A DNA stretch of 64,000 nt from assembly GCA_002050355.1 (NCBI GenBank), contig MWYY01000058.1, forward strand, positions 1-64,000, read 5' to 3'. The notes below the pieces were generated by a model. That model searched no databases. It saw only the letters and a program-made list of their open reading frames with translations, and was not told where the DNA came from. Numbering within the stretch: the first letter of the stretch is position 1; every line of letters starts with the position of its first letter. This DNA is from Acidobacteria bacterium 28-9 (GTDB taxonomy: Bacteria > Acidobacteriota > Blastocatellia > Pyrinomonadales > Pyrinomonadaceae). Made by a program: the position numbers and the translations under genes. This document shows positions 57,929 to 64,000 of the stretch, piece after piece.

Positions 57929-59505
57929 TGCTCAGCTTAAAAGATTCAAATATCAGACCGGAAAAGCTTTTTGCGTTTTTAAGCCTCAACCTGCGCCTTG
58001 TTTTTGTGGTTTTTTTGTCTTGTGCATCTATTGTCGTAACTTTTTTAGTCTTGCACCCTGCCTCATCGGCGCAAAACGTTATCAGTAGGCAAAATCATCT
58101 CCCGACGACGATACCGTTTCGCGTCGGGGAAAAACTGACTTACAACATTTCTTTTAATAAAATTAACAATGCTGCCTATGCGGAAATTTACGCTGTCTCG
58201 CGCGGTAAGTTGGGCGAAAAAGACGCCGTCGAGTTGCGCTCGAAAATAAAGACGATGGATTTGACCAGTTCGGCTTTTTATTTTTTAGACGAGGCGCGCA
58301 CAACTTATGCTTCGCCTGCAACCTCTTTGCCGCTCTACATCAGGAAAATTTCAAATGCGGGAGTTTTGCCCAGAGAAACCGTCTATAATTATTTGGTAAA
58401 TCCGACGGCGACCAACGATTTGCTGACACTTATCTATCAAGTGCGAAAGGCGGGCGGCGTTGGAACTTTTTCTTTTCAGGAAAACGAAAAAAATTATGAC
58501 ATTAGTTTGCAAAACACCGTTGGCGAGCGAGTTAGAACCGGTGCGGGTGAGTTCGATACAAGCGTCTCAATCGTTCTGAGTCATTATCTGATTGATAACG
58601 GAATAACGGATTTACGCATCAATTTCAGCGCAGACGAAGCGCGTATTCCGGTTTTATTTCGTTTCAAAACCGCAAAAGGTGATTTCCGCGCCGAACTAGC
58701 AAGTCTGCAAACGGTTGAACCGGAAATTGCACCTGTTACGACACCGATGGCAGTAGTGATACAACCGCAAAAAACACCGAAACCGATTGTGACGCCGAAG
58801 CCATATATCGAAAACGAACCGCTATCAGCCGATTTGCCTTTTGCACTCGGCGAAACTTTGGAATACCAAGTGTCTATGCTGGGCAAGTATCTTGGCAATG
58901 TAACGCTGCAGGCTAAAGAACGCAAGCAGTTTTCAGGACAAGATAGCCTTTTATTAACTGCGACGGCAACCGAAACTCAAGCCGGAAATCCCCTTTTTAA
59001 CTTAAACGACGGAATTCACGCGCAGGTTAATCCCGATTCGCTCACGCCGCAACGGATCGAATTAAAATTCACCGGAGCTTTTAATACGTATAATCAAATC
59101 GCACAGTTCGACCAGAAAAGCAGTTCTGTAATTTTCAACGGCGCAAACTCGGTAGAAATTCCTGTTGGCACGCACAGCATTTTGTCACTGGCTTACGCTA
59201 TTCGCTCTTTTAACTTGAAACCGAGCAAAGACCCGAATAATCCGGTCAATGATACACGCGTTGCCGTCTTTTTAGGTTCGCAAGCCTTTGTTTTCACGCT
59301 GCGTCCGTCTAATGCCGAAATTATTAATTTGAAAGGCGAGAAAATATCAGCGCAGTTAATTTCAATTTCGACCGGAAATCCTGAGATAGACCAATTAGGT
59401 TTGCGCCTGTGGCTCGGCAACGACGAGAAGCGTTTGCCGCTTCGCTTAACCGTCGGAAATTATCAAGCCGACCTGATTTCCGAAACAAAAATTTCACCTA
59501 AATAA
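57928..59505 (+). CDS. DUF3108 domain protein, two copies
   Basis: A 525-residue envelope protein. One N-terminal hydrophobic segment (about 22-48, ending SSAQN) serves as a long signal peptide or anchor. Two DUF3108-like beta domains follow: residues 60-245 (IPFRVGEKLTYNISFNKI, AVELRSKIKT) and 285-520 (LPFALGETLEYQVSMLGKYLGNVTL), joined by a Pro/Thr-rich linker (TPMAVVIQPQKTPKPIVTPK). DUF3108 proteins are periplasmic and of unknown role. Translation is coupled to pyrF by a 1-bp overlap. Confidence 0.83.
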   Translation: MLSLKDSNIRPEKLFAFLSLNLRLVFVVFLSCASIVVTFLVLHPASSAQNVISRQNHLPTTIPFRVGEKLTYNISFNKINNAAYAEIYAVSRGKLGEKDAVELRSKIKTMDLTSSAFYFLDEARTTYASPATSLPLYIRKISNAGVLPRETVYNYLVNPTATNDLLTLIYQVRKAGGVGTFSFQENEKNYDISLQNTVGERVRTGAGEFDTSVSIVLSHYLIDNGITDLRINFSADEARIPVLFRFKTAKGDFRAELASLQTVEPEIAPVTTPMAVVIQPQKTPKPIVTPKPYIENEPLSADLPFALGETLEYQVSMLGKYLGNVTLQAKERKQFSGQDSLLLTATATETQAGNPLFNLNDGIHAQVNPDSLTPQRIELKFTGAFNTYNQIAQFDQKSSSVIFNGANSVEIPVGTHSILSLAYAIRSFNLKPSKDPNNPVNDTRVAVFLGSQAFVFTLRPSNAEIINLKGEKISAQLISISTGNPEIDQLGLRLWLGNDEKRLPLRLTVGNYQADLISETKISPK

Positions 59506-59550
59506 TTTTCAAACGATTTATTGTTTTCAAAACTATTGAATAAACGTTTG

Positions 59551-59585
59551 TTGAAATTGAAAGCGAATTTCAATTAAGTTACAAT
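59551..59585 (+). promoter_or_regulatory. feoAB promoter with overlapping palindromic operator candidate
   Basis: TTGAAA (59557-59562), 17-bp spacer, TACAAT (59580-59585) form a good sigma-70 promoter. An 8-bp perfect inverted repeat, TTGAAATT-N7-AATTTCAA (59551-59573), covers the -35. An iron-dependent repressor (Fur or DtxR type) is the expected ligand, although the sequence does not match the E. coli Fur consensus. Confidence 0.5.
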
Positions 59586-59624
59586 TAAATCTCGAAAATA
59601 ATTTTACGAATCTCAACAGAAATT

Positions 59625-59846
59625 ATGAAACTGACGAATATACCGATTGGTCAAAGCGCAAGGGTTTTAGCATTCAACGGAAATAGTCCGATAACAAAAC
59701 GTCTGATGGAAATGGGCGTCGTTCCGGGCGTTTCCATCAGAGTCGTAAAGAGTGCACCGTTCGGAGACCCGTTGGAAATTCGTGTTCGCGGCTATAATTT
59801 GGCGATGCGAAAAAGTGAAGCGCAAACAATCGAAGTCGAGCTGTAG
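59625..59846 (+). CDS. feoA: ferrous iron transport protein A
   Basis: A 73-residue SH3-like cytoplasmic protein that supports FeoB. MKLTNIPIGQSARVLAFNG, ITKRLMEMGVVPGVSIRVV and APFGDPLEIRVRGYNLAMRKSEAQTIEVEL are the classic FeoA blocks. feoB follows 12 bp later. Confidence 0.95.
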   Translation: MKLTNIPIGQSARVLAFNGNSPITKRLMEMGVVPGVSIRVVKSAPFGDPLEIRVRGYNLAMRKSEAQTIEVEL

Positions 59847-59858
59847 TAGTAAAAATTA

Positions 59859-60875
59859 GTGAAAACCACAACCGCAGTAAAACCTCCGACCAAGACGCTC
59901 AACACCCAGCATATTACGGTTGCTCTGGCGGGAAATCCTAACGCCGGAAAGACCACGCTTTTTAACGCTTTGACCGGTATGCGGCAAAAGGTCGCCAATT
60001 ATCCGGGTGTAACGGTCGAGCGAAAAGAAGGTTTCTGGCGTTTGGACAGCGGAAAAAAAAACTTGCATTTAATAGACATTCCGGGTCTTTACAGTCTCGA
60101 TGCAACTTCTCTGGACGAGCAAATCGCGCGTGATGTTTTGACGGGGAAAATTGCCGGTTTGCAAAAACCCGATATCATCATTGCAGTCGTTGACGCGACC
60201 AATCTCGAACGAAATCTGTATCTCGTAACCCAGCTTCTCGAATATAAAATTCCCGTTGTTATTGCATTGACAATGATTGACGCGGCAGAAAAACAAAGTA
60301 TTGAAATAGACACGAAAAAACTTGCCTCGCTACTGCGAGTTCCTGTCGTTAGTATCAACGCCAAACACAAAATTGGTACCAGAAAGCTTGCCGAAGTTGT
60401 ATTAAAAGCTGTTGACACCGCACAAATTCCTCATCCGGCATGGCTATCGGAGACTGGTTTCGATGATGTAATTCACTTGAGTTTAACGGACGACGCCAAA
60501 GTTAACCGCCCGATTTTCGCGCGCTATAATTTTATTTCCGACGTTTATCAGGAGACAGTCAAACCGAAAGACACACAGGAGAGAAGCATTTCTGAAAAAA
60601 TTGACCGCATTTTAACGCACAAATTTTTCGGTCTCGTGATTTTAATTGGAATTTTGCTGCTCGTTTTCCAGACGATTTTTTCGTGGGCGAGTTTGCCGAT
60701 GGATTTGCTGGAACAAGGTTTCGGCTCGCTCGGCAATTTTTTACACGCACAAATGTCCGAAGGCATTTTGACCGATTTGATTGTTGACGGCGTAATTGCG
60801 GGAGTCGGCGGCGTACTGGTCTTTCTGCCTCAAATCCTGCTGCTGTTTTTGAAATTCCCGTTGTTATTGCATTGA
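59859..60875 (+). CDS. feoB: ferrous iron transporter FeoB, N-terminal part (frameshifted by duplication)
   Basis: GTPase-linked Fe2+ transporter of the inner membrane. The G domain is complete: GNPNAGKTTLFNALTG (G1), VANYPGVTVERKEG (G2), IDIPGLYSLDA (G3), VDATNLERNLYL (G4). The helical insertion domain follows, and the first membrane helix (FFGLVILIGILLLVFQTIFSW). The frame ends at 60875 because a 605-bp tandem duplication (not divisible by three) begins at about 60852. Without one copy the gene would encode 683 residues. GTG start at 59859. Confidence 0.9.
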   Translation: MKTTTAVKPPTKTLNTQHITVALAGNPNAGKTTLFNALTGMRQKVANYPGVTVERKEGFWRLDSGKKNLHLIDIPGLYSLDATSLDEQIARDVLTGKIAGLQKPDIIIAVVDATNLERNLYLVTQLLEYKIPVVIALTMIDAAEKQSIEIDTKKLASLLRVPVVSINAKHKIGTRKLAEVVLKAVDTAQIPHPAWLSETGFDDVIHLSLTDDAKVNRPIFARYNFISDVYQETVKPKDTQERSISEKIDRILTHKFFGLVILIGILLLVFQTIFSWASLPMDLLEQGFGSLGNFLHAQMSEGILTDLIVDGVIAGVGGVLVFLPQILLLFLKFPLLLH

Positions 60876-61456
60876 CAATGATTGACGCGGCAGAAAAACA
60901 AAGTATTGAAATAGACACGAAAAAACTTGCCTCGCTACTGCGAGTTCCTGTCGTTAGTATCAACGCCAAACACAAAATTGGTACCAGAAAGCTTGCCGAA
61001 GTTGTATTAAAAGCTGTTGACACCGCACAAATTCCTCATCCGGCATGGCTATCGGAGACTGGTTTCGATGATGTAATTCACTTGAGTTTAACGGACGACG
61101 CCAAAGTTAACCGCCCGATTTTCGCGCGCTATAATTTTATTTCCGACGTTTATCAGGAGACAGTCAAACCGAAAGACACACAGGAGAGAAGCATTTCTGA
61201 AAAAATTGACCGCATTTTAACGCACAAATTTTTCGGTCTCGTGATTTTAATTGGAATTTTGCTGCTCGTTTTCCAGACGATTTTTTCGTGGGCGAGTTTG
61301 CCGATGGATTTGCTGGAACAAGGTTTCGGCTCGCTCGGCAATTTTTTACACGCACAAATGTCCGAAGGCATTTTGACCGATTTGATTGTTGACGGCGTAA
61401 TTGCGGGAGTCGGCGGCGTACTGGTCTTTCTGCCTCAAATCCTGCTGCTGTTTTTG
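60247..61456 (+). repeat. 605-bp tandem direct duplication in feoB
   Basis: Copy 1 is about 60247-60851 and copy 2 about 60852-61456, adjoining and identical as far as I could compare. The segment runs from the end of the G domain to the second membrane helix. It shifts the feoB frame; removing one copy restores it exactly. Confidence 0.87.
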
Positions 61457-62515
61457 TTTATTTCGATTCTCGAAGATACGGGTTATATGGCGCGCGCAGC
61501 TTTTTTGCTCGACAAACTGATGAGCCGCGTCGGGCTGCACGGCAAAGCGTTTCTGCCGCTGATGTCGAGTTTCGCCTGCGCGATTCCAGGCATTATGGCA
61601 GCGCGCACTATTGAAAATCCTAAAGACAGACTGGCGACGATACTTATTGCTCCGTTTATGAGTTGTTCGGCGCGTCTGCCGGTTTATACGTTGATGATTG
61701 CGACGTTTTTCGCAGGTCAAACCGTTTTTGGCTTCATTTCGCTCGGTGCAATTTTGGTCTTGGCGATGTATGCGCTCGGAATTGTCGTGGCGGTCGGAGT
61801 TGCTTTTATCCTGAAACGCACTCTTTTAAAGTCGCCGCCGCCGCCCTTCGTAATGGAATTGCCGCCGTATCGCCTGCCAAATTTCCGCGCTGTTTTTCAA
61901 AATATGTTCGTTCGCGCCGGTTTATTTTTAAAACGCGCCGGTACGGTAATTTTGGCGATTTCGATTTTGCTCTGGGCATTGACTTATTTTCCGCGAAGCG
62001 CTGATGTTAAAAGTTCAGCGTCGATTGTCCAAAACCAGGAACAATCTGAAACTTCAAATCTGAACCCGGAAATCGTTCAGGAAGGAGCGCAAATTCAAAA
62101 CAGCTACGCCGGAATGCTGGGACACGCCATTGAACCCGTCATTCGCCCGCTCGGTTTTGACTGGAAAATTGGCGTCGCTTTAATCGCTTCGTTCGCGGCG
62201 CGCGAAGTTCTTGTTTCGACTCTAAGCATTATTTACAACGTCGGGAAAGACGCCGACGCTGAAAACGAAACTTTAATTCAGGCTGTTAAAGAAGCAGAGC
62301 GAGACGACGGAACTCCTGCCTGGACGCCTTTGACCGCACTGACATTAATGGTCTTTTTTGTTCTGGCGATGCAGTGTATGTCAACGGTCGCCGTCGTCCG
62401 ACGCGAAACCAATTCGTGGGCGTGGGCGCTTTTTATGGTCGGTTATATGACCGGTTTAGCGTATTTGGCGGCGTTTTTAACGTATCAGGGCGGAAAATTT
62501 TTAGGTTTCGGATAA
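60872..62515 (+). CDS. ferrous iron transporter FeoB, C-terminal part
   Basis: Carries the second copy of the duplicated segment, then the rest of FeoB in frame: the gate motifs VFLPQILLLFLFISILEDTGYMAR and PLMSSFACAIPGIMAARTIENPKDRL, the PFMSCSARLPVYTLMIATFF Cys-containing Gate region, and a second gate half (VALIASFAAREVLVSTLSIIYNVG). It lacks the G1-G3 motifs, so alone it should not transport efficiently. Start taken at the first possible codon; the ATG at 60878 is also plausible. Confidence 0.85.
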   Translation: MTMIDAAEKQSIEIDTKKLASLLRVPVVSINAKHKIGTRKLAEVVLKAVDTAQIPHPAWLSETGFDDVIHLSLTDDAKVNRPIFARYNFISDVYQETVKPKDTQERSISEKIDRILTHKFFGLVILIGILLLVFQTIFSWASLPMDLLEQGFGSLGNFLHAQMSEGILTDLIVDGVIAGVGGVLVFLPQILLLFLFISILEDTGYMARAAFLLDKLMSRVGLHGKAFLPLMSSFACAIPGIMAARTIENPKDRLATILIAPFMSCSARLPVYTLMIATFFAGQTVFGFISLGAILVLAMYALGIVVAVGVAFILKRTLLKSPPPPFVMELPPYRLPNFRAVFQNMFVRAGLFLKRAGTVILAISILLWALTYFPRSADVKSSASIVQNQEQSETSNLNPEIVQEGAQIQNSYAGMLGHAIEPVIRPLGFDWKIGVALIASFAAREVLVSTLSIIYNVGKDADAENETLIQAVKEAERDDGTPAWTPLTALTLMVFFVLAMQCMSTVAVVRRETNSWAWALFMVGYMTGLAYLAAFLTYQGGKFLGFG

Positions 62516-62569
62516 TTAGTCGGTTAGCATTACGCGGCAAAACTTGCGGCGATTGCTGCAGATAAAATT

Positions 62570-62731
62570 ATGGAAATTCAAAATATCATTACTGGTTTTA
62601 TCGTTTTGTTTGCCAGTCTTTACGTCGGCAAAATTGTCTGGCAAAAAGTAAAATCATTTTCGCCCAAACAGTCGTGCGGCTCTGATTGCGGCTGCGGTGT
62701 AAAGGATAAAAAACTCGTTCAGAAACTTTAG
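62570..62731 (+). CDS. FeoB-associated Cys-rich membrane peptide
   Basis: A 53-residue peptide not found by longer-gene criteria: one membrane helix (IITGFIVLFASLYVGKIVW) and a Cys-rich tail (SCGSDCGCGVKDKK). This layout is typical of the small FeoB-associated Cys-rich proteins encoded right after feoB. It begins 54 bp after the feoB stop. The Cys cluster may handle iron or act as redox sensor; that is inference. Confidence 0.82.
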   Translation: MEIQNIITGFIVLFASLYVGKIVWQKVKSFSPKQSCGSDCGCGVKDKKLVQKL

Positions 62732-62877
62732 CTTTTATTTTTTCAAACGATTTAGTCTAACGGCACAGTTGACACGGGGCGAAACCAGCTACACGCAATT
62801 CTGAGTTTAACGTAGGACGTTTTTAAGAAAATAGCTGTCTCGCGCTCACGTCCAATGATTTGTTCGACAGCCCGTGA

Positions 62878-63543
62878 TTAGAAGAAATCGTTTTCACGGT
62901 CAAAACTATCTCTGTCGGGCGCACAACAATCGTCTTTGCCTAACTCGACTTGCGGACTTGTTATATTTACTCCGTCTTTTAATGTAATTTCAAATTGATT
63001 TGCTTTCTTTCCCTCTGGCATTGTGGCTTTGCTTCCAAAGCGTTCTTTTGATTCTGCAAACTCACCCTGACACGAAAGCCACCAAATAAAAGGAAAACGC
63101 AAATCGATAGAAGCGTTTGGTTCTACGTCAAACAATACAATTTTGTTATCGGTAGTTTCGATTAGCAGATAGCTTATTCGGTTAGCCGAGTTGTTTGTAA
63201 CTTTAATACTGCCAAAAATGTTTTCTGCATCTTTGGCGTTTCTGCCTATTCTCAAGATTGAATCCGAACTCCAAGAGTTATCAGGATACCGACTTTTAAA
63301 GTCACCGTCGAACCAATCGCCTGTGTAAAGCAGTTTCTGATTTACAAATTGCTTCTCGTTTTGATAAGCGTTCAAATATACACGACGTTCGATAAGATAA
63401 TTCTCCTGAACAATTTCGACTTTAGTTTGGTTAGCTGGCGATTCGGTTGAATAAAGTTTTTCACTCCAATAAGCGCAAGCCGAATTTAGAGCAATAAAGG
63501 CGATAATTGAAAAAGCAATAATGGTGCGGTTTTTATTACTCAT
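62878..63543 (-). CDS. putative lipoprotein of unknown function
   Basis: A 221-residue exported protein. The signal sequence ends in a lipobox-like LNSAC (Cys23). The mature part is strand-rich (NIFGSIKVTNNSANRISYLLIETTDNKIVLFDVEPNASIDLRF), with two adjacent Cys near the C-terminus (DDCCAPDRD). No family recognised. It stands alone, convergent with the feo operon. Confidence 0.7.
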   Translation of the reverse strand: MSNKNRTIIAFSIIAFIALNSACAYWSEKLYSTESPANQTKVEIVQENYLIERRVYLNAYQNEKQFVNQKLLYTGDWFDGDFKSRYPDNSWSSDSILRIGRNAKDAENIFGSIKVTNNSANRISYLLIETTDNKIVLFDVEPNASIDLRFPFIWWLSCQGEFAESKERFGSKATMPEGKKANQFEITLKDGVNITSPQVELGKDDCCAPDRDSFDRENDFF

Positions 63544-63821
63544 AATTTCAAGCGTTTGAGTTAAAAGAAAGCTGTCGAACTTTGTATTCTAATGAATTAC
63601 GGCTTTCTTATACAGAATTTTTATACTGTAATTCCAAAGTCAAAGTCAATAAAAATTCTAATTATCACTTTACTCCAGGATCGGAAATAATTCAGTGTAA
63701 ATTTTTACGCTTAATAATTTCCGCAAAGTTTTTCCGGTTCATATTCTTGACGCTGCGGCGCGTTTGCTCTAACTTGATTCAAGTCTTTTACAAATTTTTC
63801 CTGAAATAATAAAATTCATCA

Positions 63822-64000
63822 ATGACAAATCGTATTCACCGCGAAGTAATCGGCGGTCATCTTCTGGTTATCGGCGGCGCGGAAGATAAATATAACGAGC
63901 GGCGAATCTTGAAAAAATTTCTTTCTCTGGCGGGCGAAGAAAATGCAGAGGTTTTAATTGTACCGGTAGCTTCGGATTTTCCCGAGTTTTCGGCGGACGT
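63822..64000 (+). CDS. cyanophycinase, N-terminal part (cut by window end)
   Basis: The first 59 codons are visible, open to the window end. HLLVIGGAEDKYNERRILKKFL and EVLIVPVASDFP match the N-terminus of cyanophycinase (peptidase family S51), which cuts the storage polymer cyanophycin into Asp-Arg dipeptides. The catalytic Ser lies beyond the window. The GGAEDK signature is characteristic, so the call is fairly safe. The 278 bp upstream hold no gene I would support. Confidence 0.82.
   Translation, partial: MTNRIHREVIGGHLLVIGGAEDKYNERRILKKFLSLAGEENAEVLIVPVASDFPEFSAD

Noticed and set aside
63582..63809. 75-codon open frame before the cyanophycinase gene
   Set aside because: No ribosome site, unusual composition and no recognisable domain; treated as non-coding.

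Overview
The window reads as one long chromosomal scaffold of a Gram-negative bacterium, most likely an Acidobacteriota member of the Blastocatellia/Pyrinomonadaceae kind. That assignment is inference. It rests on an ECF sigma factor of the acidobacterial X6 type paired with a Ser/Thr kinase carrying WD40-like PD40 repeats, a second stand-alone membrane Ser/Thr kinase, a CSLREA beta-helix exoprotein, an MM0924-like small protein, a DUF3108 protein, modest GC content, and frequent TTG/GTG starts. No rRNA is present; the only tRNA is tRNA-Pro(GGG).

Layout. 1-0.2 kb: 3' end of an IS200/IS605 OrfB (TnpB-like) gene. 0.3-3.2 kb: PAS histidine kinase and NarL-type regulator. 3.4-7.5 kb: small MM0924-like protein, pgk, a broken Uma2 gene, a HAD protein and a helical-repeat protein. 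7.5-12.4 kb: lysA, a LysR regulator, nagA and an EamA transporter. 12.5-17 kb: a pyruvate dehydrogenase operon (E1 alpha, E1 beta, E2) in which both subunit junctions hold a toxin-antitoxin-like gene pair. 17-23 kb: dsbD, cysteine dioxygenase, a GT-C glycosyltransferase, cysS. 23-27.4 kb: ECF sigma factor and PD40 kinase, the latter split by a 703-bp tandem duplication. 27.5-36.7 kb: CSLREA protein, HNH nuclease, rtcB with an intein, membrane Ser/Thr kinase, secreted protein. 36.9-41.6 kb: accessory stretch with a GNAT, an AT-rich HEPN-like gene, a TROVE/Ro60 remnant, thiL, a MerR regulator, tRNA-Pro and an integrase remnant. 41.7-48.7 kb: HtrA protease and a potassium locus: KdpD-like kinase, broken kdpE, a c-di-AMP (ydaO) riboswitch with terminator, two small envelope proteins and a KimA-like K+ importer interrupted by an in-frame TGA. 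48.7-53.1 kb: polyamine operon (speA, zinc-ribbon protein, deoxyhypusine-synthase-like gene, speB). 53.4-59.5 kb: glnA, GNAT, TPR protein, pyrF, DUF3108 protein. 59.6-62.7 kb: feoA, feoB (split by a 605-bp tandem duplication) and a Cys-rich Feo-associated peptide. The window ends in a lipoprotein and the start of a cyanophycinase.

Two themes stand out. First, short tandem arrays with 7-bp or 10-bp period, often as two inverted halves, lie between genes and also inside the reading frames of lysA, the PDH E2 gene (twice), dsbD and thiL, where they add linker-like residues. Second, several genes are broken in ways that a single change would repair (PD40 kinase, feoB, kimA), while kdpE carries two lesions. 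This may be real decay or assembly error; read mapping would decide.
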